NCBI RefSeq assembly: GCF_014636495.1
Contig: NZ_BMEM01000003.1
Span: 1-64,000, forward strand
Origin: Ornithinimicrobium tianjinense
GTDB lineage: Bacteria; Actinomycetota; Actinomycetes; Actinomycetales; Dermatophilaceae
Direction of reading: 5' to 3'
Length of the DNA: 64,000 nucleotides
The position numbers were made by a program, and so were the translations under genes. The notes beneath the pieces were generated by a model that saw only the letters and a program-made list of their open reading frames with translations, did not search any database and had not been told where the DNA came from. Shown one piece after another: positions 8,058-16,081 of this stretch; the stretch's first letter is position 1, and every line of letters begins with the position of its first letter.

Positions 8058-8123
8058 CCTCATGAGGGAAGCCGTTCTTCAAGACGGTTGTGACCGACGC
8101 GAAGAACCGCTTGCCTCATGAAG
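8058..8123 (-). repeat. 66-bp dispersed hairpin element, copy B
   Basis: The arms at 8058-8080 and 8101-8123 pair at 20 of 23 positions around the 20-base middle at 8081-8100. Read on the minus strand the middle is GCGTCGGTCACAACCGTCTT, matching copy C and close to copy A, so this copy is inverted relative to them. It sits in a 480-base gap between the divergent regulator and chelatase genes, upstream of riboswitch 2. Confidence 0.85.
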
Positions 8124-8159
8124 TCGGGGCGAGATGGGGAGGGCCAGGCGAGAGATGGC

Positions 8160-8262
8160 CGGGGTGAGAGCCGGGGCGAGAGCCGGGGGCCGGGGCAAGC
8201 GACGGGGGCCGGGGCGAGACGGGGGCCGGGGCGAGAGCCGGGGGCCGGGGACGCCGGCCGCT
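8160..8262 (+). repeat. G-rich tandem repeat
   Basis: A run of imperfect copies built on GGGGGCCGGGGCGAGA, giving at least eight tracts of four or five G on the plus strand. It lies directly before riboswitch 2, where the promoter or first part of the leader of the chelatase operon should be. Several G-tracts are close enough for a G-quadruplex in DNA or nascent RNA; that is a prediction from pattern only. Confidence 0.75.
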
Positions 8263-8279
8263 GTGGCATGCTGGCGCCC

Positions 8280-8376
8280 GACGCAGGGCGTGGAATTCCG
8301 GTGCGACTCCGGAGCGGTCCCGCCACTGTGAGCCAGCCCCCATCGGGGCCGCGAGCCAGGACTTCGCTCCTGCGTC
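8280..8376 (+). promoter_or_regulatory. Cobalamin riboswitch 2, compact form (upstream of chelatase operon)
   Basis: GACGCAGG at 8280-8287 pairs with CCTGCGTC at 8369-8376. Inside are TTCCGGTGCGACTCCGG, GCGGTCCCGCCACTGTGA and GAGCCAGGAC, which are conserved cobalamin-riboswitch blocks. The span is only about 97 bases, so the peripheral arm between the core and the B12 box is much reduced compared with riboswitch 1. It precedes the chelatase gene by about 60 bases; the ribosome site AGGAGG is at 8430-8435. It probably represses the ring-synthesis operon when adenosylcobalamin is plentiful. Confidence 0.88.
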
Positions 8377-8439
8377 CTCCCCCACGACCCGTGGCGGAGA
8401 GCCCCTTGACCGCGAGCGTGGACACTCGCAGGAGGCCAG

Positions 8440-10605
8440 ATGGCAGCGCCCACCTATCCCTTCACCGCGATCGTCGGCGCCCACGACCTCTCGACCGCGC
8501 TCCTCCTGACCGCGCTCTCCCCCGAGATCGGCGGCGTGCTGGTCCGCGGCGAGAAGGGCACCGCCAAGTCCACGATGGTGCGGGCGCTGGCCGGCGTGCT
8601 CCCCGAGCAGCAGGTCGTCGGCGGCTGCCGGTTCGGCTGCGACCCCGCCCGTGACGACGGCTGCCCCGACTCTCCGCACGACGGCGCCCGCACGACGACC
8701 CGCCCGGCCCGCCTCGTCGAGCTGCCGGTCGGAGCCACCGAGGACCGCGTCGTCGGCGCCCTCGACCTGCGGCGCGCGCTGGGCGAGGGCGACGCGGCAT
8801 ACCAGCCGGGGCTGCTCGCCGAGGCGCACCGCGGGATCCTCTACGTCGACGAGGTCAACCTCCTGCACGACCATCTGGTCGACGTGCTCCTCGACGCAGC
8901 CGCGATGGGCACCAACACGGTCGAGCGCGACGGCATCTCGCTGAGCCACCCGGCGCGGATCACCCTCGTCGGCACGATGAACCCCGAGGAGGGCGAGCTG
9001 CGACCGCAGCTGCTCGACCGGTTCGGGCTGACCGTCGAGGTGCGCGCGAGCCGCGACCCGCAGGAGCGCACCGAGGTGGTCCGTCGTCGGCTCGCCTTCG
9101 ACGCCGACCCGGTCGCCTTCCGGTCCGGGTATGCCGAGGCCGAGGCCGCCCTCACCGCGCGCCTGGCGCAGGCGCGGGTTCGTCTGGCGGAGGTCGAGCT
9201 GGGCGACACGGCGCTCCGGGCGATCGCGCGGGTGTGCGCGGGCTTCGACGTCGACGGGATGCGGGCGGACATCGTCACGGCCCGCACGGCCGTGGCGCAC
9301 GCGGCGTGGGAGGGCCGCGACCGGGTGACCCGGGCGGACATCCGCGCGGCGGCGCTGCTGGCGCTGCCGCACCGGCGGAGGCGCTCGCCGTTCGACGAGC
9401 CGGGTCTGGACGAGGCGCTCCTCGACGCGCTGCTCGACGAGGAGCTGCCCGAGGGCCCGGACGACGAGCCCGAGGGGCCGCAGGGTCCGGACGAGCCCGA
9501 CGGTCCCGATGATGGCCCCGACGGGCCGGACGGTCACGACGGTGACACCGACGGTGAGGGCCCCGACGACGGTCAGCACCACGGTGGGCCGAGCCAGAGC
9601 GGCCCCGACGACGCCCCGCACCACGACCGGCCGACGCCCGAGACCTCCTCGCAGACCCCGCCCGAGCGGCCCCAGGACGGGAGCGGCGCGGTGCCGACGC
9701 CCGTCGGTGTCGCCGCTCCGCGGGCGCCCTACCGGACCCGTCGACTGGCCGCCCGGGGCCTCGGCAGCGGACCCGTCGGGCGCCGCAGCCCGGCGCTGAC
9801 CACCCGTGGGCGGACCGTCGGTGTGCACCCCGCGGGCCGGGAGCCGCACGGCGCCGCGGTCCACCTGCCGGCCACAGTGCGTGCCGGCGCGACGCGGCGA
9901 GCGACGGAGCGCAGTGACCGCGCCACCACCCCGGTGACCATCGCGACGAGCGCGACCACCGGCGCCACCGGCGCTGCCGGACAGGGCAGGCGTGGCTGGA
10001 GCGCCGAGGACCTGCGCTTCGCCGTCACCCGGGGCAAGGAGGCCAACCTCGTCCTCCTCGTCGTCGACGCCTCCGGCTCGATGGCCGCACGACGCCGGAT
10101 GGAGGAGGTCAAGACGGCGGTGCTCTCGCTGCTGATGGACGCCTACCAGCGCCGGGACCGCGTCGGGCTGATCAGCTTCCGCGGCACCGACGCCGAGCTC
10201 GTCCTGCCGCCGACGTCGTCCGTCGAGGCCGCGGCGGCCCGGCTCCAGGAGCTGGGGCACGGCGGGCGCACCCCGCTCGCCGAGGGCCTCGTCGAGGCGC
10301 ACCGGGTGCTGGCCCGCGAGCGCGTGCGCGACCGCGACCAGCGTGCGCTCCTCGTCCTGGTCACCGACGGCCGCGCGACCGCCGGCGCGTCGGCCCTCGC
10401 CCGCGCGCAGCACGTCGCCGACCGCTGGGCGGGTCGCGAGCACGGCTGCGACACCGTGGTCGTCGACTGCGAGTCCGGGCGCTTCCGGATGGGCCTGGCC
10501 GCCGACCTCGCCAGCCGTATGGGCGCCGAGCACCTCCCCCTGGAGCACGTCGCGGCGGGCTCCCTCGTCGACATCGTCACCACCCGCAGCAGGAAGGCAG
10601 CCTGA
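8440..10605 (+). CDS. Cobaltochelatase-type ChlI/ChlD-like subunit (AAA+ plus VWA domains)
   Basis: A 721-residue protein with two parts. Residues 1-330 form an AAA+ module of the magnesium-chelatase ChlI/BchI type (Walker A GEKGTAKS at 37-44, Walker B ILYVDEVNLL, sensor region MNPEEGELRPQLLDRFGL). An acidic Asp/Gly/Pro-rich linker spans about 335-410. A VWA domain with the MIDAS motif DASGSM near residue 543 ends the protein. It would drive ATP-dependent cobalt insertion together with a large CobN-type subunit, which is not in this window. It leads the operon chelatase-cobO-cobB/C-cobA and matches Rv2850c in both order and architecture. Confidence 0.85.
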   Translation: MAAPTYPFTAIVGAHDLSTALLLTALSPEIGGVLVRGEKGTAKSTMVRALAGVLPEQQVVGGCRFGCDPARDDGCPDSPHDGARTTTRPARLVELPVGATEDRVVGALDLRRALGEGDAAYQPGLLAEAHRGILYVDEVNLLHDHLVDVLLDAAAMGTNTVERDGISLSHPARITLVGTMNPEEGELRPQLLDRFGLTVEVRASRDPQERTEVVRRRLAFDADPVAFRSGYAEAEAALTARLAQARVRLAEVELGDTALRAIARVCAGFDVDGMRADIVTARTAVAHAAWEGRDRVTRADIRAAALLALPHRRRRSPFDEPGLDEALLDALLDEELPEGPDDEPEGPQGPDEPDGPDDGPDGPDGHDGDTDGEGPDDGQHHGGPSQSGPDDAPHHDRPTPETSSQTPPERPQDGSGAVPTPVGVAAPRAPYRTRRLAARGLGSGPVGRRSPALTTRGRTVGVHPAGREPHGAAVHLPATVRAGATRRATERSDRATTPVTIATSATTGATGAAGQGRRGWSAEDLRFAVTRGKEANLVLLVVDASGSMAARRRMEEVKTAVLSLLMDAYQRRDRVGLISFRGTDAELVLPPTSSVEAAAARLQELGHGGRTPLAEGLVEAHRVLARERVRDRDQRALLVLVTDGRATAGASALARAQHVADRWAGREHGCDTVVVDCESGRFRMGLAADLASRMGAEHLPLEHVAAGSLVDIVTTRSRKAA

Positions 10606-10606
10606 G

Positions 10607-11221
10607 ATGGCCCAAGGACAGGTCACCGTCACCCCCGACGACGGACGCACGACGCGACAGCGACGGCATACCCCGCTGGTCGTGGTCCACAGCGGCGCCG
10701 GCAAGGGGAAGTCCACCGCCGCCTTCGGCCTCGCGCTGCGCGGCTGGAACCAGGGCTGGTCGATCGGGGTCTTCCAGTTCGTCAAGTCCGCGAAGTGGCG
10801 GATCGGCGAGGAGGAGGCGCTGCTGGCGCTCGACGAGGTGCACCGCACCACGGGCAAGGGCGGGCCGGTCGAGTGGCACAAGATGGGCTCGGGCTGGTCC
10901 TGGTCGCGCAAGGCCGGCACCGAGGAGGACCACGCCGCCGACGCGCAGGAGGGCTGGGCCGAGATCAAACGCCGCCTCGCCGAGGAGACCCACCAGCTCT
11001 ACGTGCTCGACGAGTTCACCTACCCGATCAAATGGGGCTGGATCGACCCCGAGGACGTCGTGACGACGCTGCGCGAGCGCCCCGGCTACCAGCACGTCGT
11101 CATCACCGGCCGCGACCCGCACCCCGCGCTGCTCGAGATCGCCGACGTGTCGACCGAGATGACCAAGCTCGCGCACCCCTTCGACAAGGGGCAGAAGGGC
11201 CAGAAGGGCATCGAGTGGTAG
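10607..11221 (+). CDS. cobO: Cob(I)yrinic acid a,c-diamide adenosyltransferase
   Basis: A 204-residue enzyme that transfers the 5'-deoxyadenosyl group of ATP to the cobalt of reduced corrinoids. The phosphate-binding loop VHSGAGKGKSTAAFGLALR, the stretch FVKSAKW and the C-terminal block VVITGRDPHPALLEIADVSTEM are all characteristic of CobO/BtuR. The start follows the chelatase stop by one base, and its end overlaps the GTG start of the next gene, so it is tightly coupled in the riboswitch-controlled operon. Length is normal. Confidence 0.95.
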   Translation: MAQGQVTVTPDDGRTTRQRRHTPLVVVHSGAGKGKSTAAFGLALRGWNQGWSIGVFQFVKSAKWRIGEEEALLALDEVHRTTGKGGPVEWHKMGSGWSWSRKAGTEEDHAADAQEGWAEIKRRLAEETHQLYVLDEFTYPIKWGWIDPEDVVTTLRERPGYQHVVITGRDPHPALLEIADVSTEMTKLAHPFDKGQKGQKGIEW

Positions 11222-13788
11222 GTCCCCTCCGGTCGCAGGCTCCTCCCGGGCCGCTCGACCTGCCCCGCCTCGTCATCGGCGCACCGGCCTCCGGGCAGGG
11301 CAAGACGACCGTCTCGGTCGGCATCATGGCGGCGCTCACCGCGCGCGGGCTCACGGTGTCCCCCGGCAAGGTGGGGCCGGACTACATCGACCCGGGCTAC
11401 CACGCGCTGGCGACCGGTCGCCCGGGTCGCAACCTCGACCCCTGGCTGGTCGGCGAGGAGCGCGTCGCGCCGATGCTCGCCCACGCTGCCCTCTCCGACG
11501 GCGGGTCTGACCTGTCGGTGGTCGAGGGTGTGATGGGGCTCTTCGACGGGCGGCTCGGGACCGACGGCGACTCCTCGACCGCGCACGTCGCGCGGCTGCT
11601 GGGGGCGCCGGTGCTGCTCGTGCTGGACGTCGCGAGCGCCTCCGGCACGATCGCCGCCGCCGTGCACGGGCTGCGCACCTTCGACCCGCGCGTGCACGTC
11701 GCCGGGGTCGTCCTCAACCGCACCGGCTCGCCCCGCCACGCCGAGGAGGTGACCCGCTGGGTGGAGCGGCTGGGCCTGCCCGTGCTCGGCGCGCTCCCCC
11801 GCGACGCGGGGATCTCGGTGCCCTCGCGCCACCTCGGGCTCGTCCCGGCCGCCGAGCGCGCCGAGGCGGCGGCGACCCTCGCGCGGCTCGCCGAGCAGAC
11901 GGCCGAGCATGTCGACCTCGACGCCGTGGTCGCGCTCGCCCGCACGGCTCCCTCGCTCACCGTGACGCCGTGGAAGCCGGGCCTGTCCCCCGTCTCCGGA
12001 CGGGAGGGGCGCCGTCCGGTCGTCGCCGTCGCCGGGGGCCGCGCCTTCACGTTCCGGTATGCCGAGACCGAGGACTTCCTGCGCTCCGCCGGTTGCGAGG
12101 TGGTCACGTTCGACCCCGCGCTCGACCGCGAGCTGCCGCCCGGCACCGCCGGGCTCTACCTGGGCGGCGGCTTCCCCGAGATGCATGCCGCCACGCTGTC
12201 GACCAACACCGCCTTGCTGGCGCAGGTGCGGGACGCGATCGCGGCTGGCCTGCCGACGGTCGCCGAGTGCGCCGGCCTGCTCTACCTGTGCGAGACCGTG
12301 GAGGGCCGCTCGTTCGTCGGCGCGGTCCCGGCGCAGGCGGCGATGGGGCCGCGGCTGACGCTGGGCTACCGCGAGGCGACGTCGACCGTGGACTCGGTGC
12401 TCGGGCCTGCGGGGACCACGGTCACCGGCCACGAGTTCCACCGGACGGCCACGGACCCGGTCGCCGGGAAGGTCGCTGCCTGGGACGGACCGCACGGGCC
12501 GACCGGCTTCGCGCTCGACCCGGCCGGGACCGGCCGTGCGACGGTGCACGCCTCCTACCTGCACGCGCACTGGGCCGGTCATCCGCAGCTGGCGCAGAGC
12601 TTCACCGACGCGGTGGCGGCGTGGGACAGGGCGTCGAGCCTGACCGCACCGGCCACCCGCACCACCCCCGCCACCCCGAGCGCACCCGCCGGCGCGAGCG
12701 CACCCGCGGGCGACACGGCATACCCCGAGGCGCCGCAGGCGAGGCCGGAGCCGGACCTGCTGCACCATGGCGACCGGGAGACCTCGCCGGACCTGGTGGA
12801 CCTCGCGGTCAACGTCCGGCAGGCCGCGCCGCCCGACTGGCTGGCCGCCACGGTCCGCGACACGGTCCGCGGGCTGGCGGCCTACCCCGACGCCAGGGAC
12901 GCGCGCGCCGCGCTGGCGCGGCGGCACGGCGTCAGCGAGGACATGGTGCTGCCGGCCTCGGGGGCGGCGGAGGCGTTCACGCTCGTCGCGCGCGCCGGGC
13001 TGGCCGGGCGGGCGCTGGTGGTGCACCCGCAGTTCACCGAGCCGGAGGCCGCGCTGCACCGCGCCGGGGTGCCCGTGCAGCGCCACCTGCTGCGCGCCGA
13101 CGACGACTTCACGCTGGTGGTCGACGACCTGCCCTCCGGCAGCGACGGGCCGCTCGTGGTCGTCGGCAACCCGACCAACCCGACGGGCGTCCTGCACCCG
13201 GCCGACCAGCTCCGCGAGCTGCACCGACGCACCCGTGGCGTGCTGGTCGTGGACGAGGCCTTCCTCGACGAGGTGGTCGGCGGCGAGGCGCAGAGCCTGA
13301 TCGCTGCCCGGATGCCGGGTCGGCTCGTCGTGCGCAGCCTGACCAAGACCTGGGGGCTGGCGGGGCTGCGGGCCGGGTATGTCGTGGGCGACCCCACCCT
13401 CGTCGCACGCCTCGCCGAGCAGCAGCCGCCGTGGTCGGTGAGCACGCCGGCCCTGGCGGTGATGGAGGCGACCTCGACGCCTGCGGCCGCCGCAGAGGAG
13501 GCTGGCCTGGCCGCCGAGCTGGCGCCATGGCGCGATCATCTCGTCGAGGGCCTGCGCGCGCTCGGGGTGCGGGTCGTGCCGTCGCAGGCGCCGTTCGTGC
13601 TGGTCGAGCTGGGCCGCGGGGTCCGGGAGCTGTTGCGCGGCAAGGGGTATGCCGTGCGTCGCGGCGACACCTTCCCCGGCCTCGGGCCGCAGTGGTGCCG
13701 GGTGGCCGTGCGGGACCCCCTGACGACGGACGGGCTGCTGCGGGCGCTGGGTGAGACCCTGCTGAAGGACGAGGAGAGGGACACATGA
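11215..13788 (+). CDS. cobB-cobC: Fusion of cobyrinic acid a,c-diamide synthase (CobB) and CobC-type aminotransferase/decarboxylase
   Basis: A single 857-residue reading frame. The N-terminal part has the P-loop APASGQGKTT and a type-1 glutamine amidotransferase domain (YLGGGFPEMHA, with the nucleophile Cys in AECAGLLY); it amidates the a and c side chains. A low-complexity Ala/Pro/Thr linker covers about residues 475-510. The C-terminal part is a fold-type I PLP enzyme (VVGNPTNPTGVL, with the pyridoxal Lys in SLTKTWGLAGLRAGY near residue 711). It resembles CobC/CobD threonine-phosphate decarboxylases, which make aminopropanol phosphate for the lower-loop linker. The GTG start has a GAAGGG site upstream. 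In M. tuberculosis these two functions are on separate genes. Confidence 0.9.
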   Translation: MVGPLRSQAPPGPLDLPRLVIGAPASGQGKTTVSVGIMAALTARGLTVSPGKVGPDYIDPGYHALATGRPGRNLDPWLVGEERVAPMLAHAALSDGGSDLSVVEGVMGLFDGRLGTDGDSSTAHVARLLGAPVLLVLDVASASGTIAAAVHGLRTFDPRVHVAGVVLNRTGSPRHAEEVTRWVERLGLPVLGALPRDAGISVPSRHLGLVPAAERAEAAATLARLAEQTAEHVDLDAVVALARTAPSLTVTPWKPGLSPVSGREGRRPVVAVAGGRAFTFRYAETEDFLRSAGCEVVTFDPALDRELPPGTAGLYLGGGFPEMHAATLSTNTALLAQVRDAIAAGLPTVAECAGLLYLCETVEGRSFVGAVPAQAAMGPRLTLGYREATSTVDSVLGPAGTTVTGHEFHRTATDPVAGKVAAWDGPHGPTGFALDPAGTGRATVHASYLHAHWAGHPQLAQSFTDAVAAWDRASSLTAPATRTTPATPSAPAGASAPAGDTAYPEAPQARPEPDLLHHGDRETSPDLVDLAVNVRQAAPPDWLAATVRDTVRGLAAYPDARDARAALARRHGVSEDMVLPASGAAEAFTLVARAGLAGRALVVHPQFTEPEAALHRAGVPVQRHLLRADDDFTLVVDDLPSGSDGPLVVVGNPTNPTGVLHPADQLRELHRRTRGVLVVDEAFLDEVVGGEAQSLIAARMPGRLVVRSLTKTWGLAGLRAGYVVGDPTLVARLAEQQPPWSVSTPALAVMEATSTPAAAAEEAGLAAELAPWRDHLVEGLRALGVRVVPSQAPFVLVELGRGVRELLRGKGYAVRRGDTFPGLGPQWCRVAVRDPLTTDGLLRALGETLLKDEERDT

Positions 13789-14858
13789 CACACGACGGCG
13801 CGCTGACCAGCGGCCCGGACGGACGATGGCTGCCGCTGCCCGGATGGCGCGGGGCCGATGGCCTGCGGGCCCTGGTGACGCACCCTGGTCCGCTCGTCAG
13901 CGAGACCGTCCACGCGCTGCTGGAGCGGGGTCTGGAGGTCTCGGTCGCGACCGACACGCCGGACGCAGAGGTGCGCGATCTGGCGGGCCGCGGGCTCGTG
14001 ACGGTGGTGCCGACGACCGGGGCCGAACTCGACCAGGTCGACCTGGTGGTGCGCGACCGCGCCGGGCTTGCCCCCGAGGAGACTGCGGCGTCCCTGACCA
14101 CGGCCTCGACCCCGCCGGGCGAGGTCGTGCTCGTCGGCGGCGGCCCGGGCAGCACCGGGCTGCTCACCCTCGACGGGGCGGAGGCGCTGCGGACCGCCGA
14201 CGTCGTCGTCTACGACCGGCTGGCGCCACTGGGCGCGCTCGACCTCGCGCCGGCGTCGGCGGAGCGGGTCCCTGTCGGCAAGATCCCCCGGGGCGAGTTC
14301 ACGCCCCAGGAGGTGATCAACGAGGTCCTCGTGAGCCGCTCGCTCCAGGGCCGCCGGGTCGTCCGGCTCAAGGGCGGGGACAGCTTCGTCTTCGGCCGCG
14401 GCGGCGAGGAGTGGCTGGCGTGCGCGGCGGCCGGCGTGCCCGTGCGCGTCGTGCCCGGCGTGACCTCTGCCGTCGCCGTTCCCGGCCTCGCCGGCATCCC
14501 CGTCACCCACCGCGACGTCACCCCGGGCTTCGTGGTGGTCTCGGGCCACGTCGGGCCCGACGACCCGCGGAACACCGTGGACTGGGCGGCCCTCGCGGCC
14601 AGCGGTCTCACCATCGTCGTGCTCATGGGCGTCTCCACGCTGGGCTCCATCGCCCGCCGCCTGGTCGAGCACGGCCTGCCCGGCACCACCCCGGCCGCCG
14701 TCGTCGCCGACGGAGCGATGCCCTCGCAGCGCAGCGTCCGCGGAGACCTGCTGACGATCGCGGCGGCCGCGGACGAGGCCGGGATCTGCGCCCCCGCCGT
14801 GGCGGTCATCGGCAGGACCGTGGGCGTGCTGGACCAGGTGGAGACCGGCCCGGCATGA
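13785..14858 (+). CDS. cobA: Uroporphyrinogen-III C-methyltransferase with N-terminal SirC/Met8-like region
   Basis: A 357-residue protein that makes precorrin-2 from uroporphyrinogen III. The methylase part starts near residue 108 with VVLVGGGPGSTGLLTLDGAE and contains RLKGGDSFVFGRGGEE, VVPGVTSAVAVPGLAGIPVT and a C-terminal VAVIGRTV. The first 105 residues look like a reduced sirohaem-synthase dehydrogenase domain, as in the mycobacterial CysG (Rv2847c) at the same operon position, but I see no clear NAD-binding glycine loop. The start overlaps the cobB-cobC stop (ATGA). It feeds both corrin and possibly sirohaem. Confidence 0.9.
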   Translation: MTHDGALTSGPDGRWLPLPGWRGADGLRALVTHPGPLVSETVHALLERGLEVSVATDTPDAEVRDLAGRGLVTVVPTTGAELDQVDLVVRDRAGLAPEETAASLTTASTPPGEVVLVGGGPGSTGLLTLDGAEALRTADVVVYDRLAPLGALDLAPASAERVPVGKIPRGEFTPQEVINEVLVSRSLQGRRVVRLKGGDSFVFGRGGEEWLACAAAGVPVRVVPGVTSAVAVPGLAGIPVTHRDVTPGFVVVSGHVGPDDPRNTVDWAALAASGLTIVVLMGVSTLGSIARRLVEHGLPGTTPAAVVADGAMPSQRSVRGDLLTIAAAADEAGICAPAVAVIGRTVGVLDQVETGPA

Positions 14859-14919
14859 CCGTGGGGTGCGGCACCACGATGCGGGCACCCACGACTGCAG
14901 GCACCCTCCTGACCGAGGA

Positions 14920-14985
14920 CCTCATGAGGGAAACCGTTCCTCGCGCGGGTCACAACCGTCTCTCAGAGCCGCTTCCCTCTCGAAG
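14920..14985 (+). repeat. 66-bp dispersed hairpin element, copy C (degenerate)
   Basis: The left arm at 14920-14942 and the 20-base middle at 14943-14962 (GCGCGGGTCACAACCGTCTC) match the other copies closely. The right arm at 14963-14985 has diverged: about 14 of 23 positions still pair. It occupies the gap between the convergent cobA and cobK genes. Confidence 0.75.
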
Positions 14986-15009
14986 TGAGGTGCCGCGGAC
15001 GGCTGAGTG

Positions 15010-15771
15010 CTACGCCCGACCGGTCACCCAGCCGACGACGTCGTCGAGGTCCTCGACAGCGGTGACACCGGGGACCGTCGCCGGCCGCCGCACCACCACG
15101 ACCCGTGCCCCGACCTCGCGGGCCGCGTCGAGCTTGGCGCTCGTGTAGTCGCCCCCGGAGTCCTTCGTGACCACGAGGTCCGTGCCGTGCTCCCGCATCA
15201 GCCGCATCTCGCCCTCCACGGTGTACGGACCGCGGTCCCGGACGACCGTCCAGCCCTCCGGCAGCTCCTCGTCGACCTCCTCGACCACCCTGACCAGCAC
15301 CGGTAGACCGGCCAGGCCGGCGCGCGCGGCATACCCGGAGAGGGTCTGCCGACCGGTGGTCAGGAACGGTCGGCTCCCCCCGGCCGCGAGCGCCGCCGCC
15401 TCCTCGTGGCTCTCGACCCACGTCCATCGCCCCGCGTCGGGGTGCTCGGCCCAGCCGGGCCGCGCGAACCGGACCAGCGGCACCCCGGTGCGCTCCGCCG
15501 CCCGCGCGGCGTGCTGACTCATGGTGGCCGCGAACGGGTGCGTCGCGTCGACCAGGTGCGTCGTCGCGGTCTCGCTCAGGTATGCCGCCAGGCCGGCCTC
15601 CCCGCCGAACCCACCGACGCGGACCGCCCCGACCGGCAGCCGGGGCTGCGAGACGCGGCCGGCGAGGGAGGAGGTCACGGCATACCCCTGGGCGTGCAAG
15701 CGCGCGGCCAGGTCCCGGGCCTCCGCGGTGCCGCCGAGGACGAGGACGTTCGGGAGGAAGGGGCTGGTCAC
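15010..15771 (-). CDS. cobK: Precorrin-6A reductase
   Basis: A 253-residue NADPH-dependent reductase that converts precorrin-6A to dihydroprecorrin-6A. Family marks are LVLGGTAEARDLAARL at the N-terminus, VDATHPFAATMS, RFARPGW, FLTTGRQTL and KDSGGDYTSAKLDAA. I prefer the GTG at 15771 because GAGG lies at good spacing upstream and the protein then begins a few residues before the nucleotide loop; another GTG at 15807 gives 12 more residues. It is convergent with cobA and separated from the cobM-cobL pair, so the ring genes are split over two transcripts. Confidence 0.92.
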   Translation of the reverse strand: MTSPFLPNVLVLGGTAEARDLAARLHAQGYAVTSSLAGRVSQPRLPVGAVRVGGFGGEAGLAAYLSETATTHLVDATHPFAATMSQHAARAAERTGVPLVRFARPGWAEHPDAGRWTWVESHEEAAALAAGGSRPFLTTGRQTLSGYAARAGLAGLPVLVRVVEEVDEELPEGWTVVRDRGPYTVEGEMRLMREHGTDLVVTKDSGGDYTSAKLDAAREVGARVVVVRRPATVPGVTAVEDLDDVVGWVTGRA

Positions 15772-15898
15772 CCGACGATCCTCGCAGAGGCCCGTCAAGA
15801 GACCCACGCCGTCGGTGCGTGCTGGCCATCCGGCGCACGCCGAGTGTTCACCTCCGCGACACCTGGTCGCAGAAGAGCCGACCTACGGTCGCGGCGGA

Positions 15899-15930
15899 CG
15901 GCCGGTACCTTGCAGGGGAGGTACCGGCCG
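15899..15930 (+). repeat. Perfect inverted repeat
   Basis: CGGCCGGTACC at 15899-15909 pairs with GGTACCGGCCG at 15920-15930 around a ten-base loop. It lies upstream of cobK (minus strand) and of the AAA ATPase gene (plus strand), so it is in a divergent promoter region and is not a terminator for either gene. It may be a regulator site or part of the adjacent repeat array. Confidence 0.75.
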
Positions 15931-15948
15931 GTCGTCGTCCCCACCCCG

Positions 15949-16058
15949 ACCGGACAGGCGTTCCTGCCGCACCGGACAGGCGTACCTGCCGCACCGGACA
16001 GGCGTTCCTGCCGCACCGGACAGGCGCTCCTGCCGCACCGGACAGGCGTTCGTGTCAG
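15949..16058 (+). repeat. 22-bp tandem repeat array 1 (five units)
   Basis: Five head-to-tail units of 22 bases, each beginning ACCGGACAGGCG and mostly continuing TTCCTGCCGC; the third variable block reads TTCC, TACC, TTCC, CTCC and TTCG. The units carry a short internal inverted repeat (CAGG...CCTG). There are no unique spacers, so it is not a CRISPR array. The same unit family occurs at 56212-56299 and 56468-56645. It fills most of the 310-base gap before the AAA ATPase gene and ends 23 bases before its ATG. Confidence 0.92.
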
Positions 16059-16081
16059 CGCGTCCGCCTAGCGTGGCTCCC

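Noticed and set aside
8116-10968. Very long open frame (950 codons) on the minus strand opposite the chelatase gene
   Set aside because: It is an antisense shadow caused by high GC. Its translation is low-complexity and the plus strand encodes recognisable AAA and VWA domains.
11086-13791. Long minus-strand frame opposite cobB-cobC
   Set aside because: No recognisable domain; the plus strand carries full CobB and CobC motifs.
15949-16058. Possible CRISPR array (regular 22-bp repeats)
   Set aside because: Repeats are directly head-to-tail with no unique spacers, and no cas genes are present. The same holds for 56212-56299 and 56468-56645.
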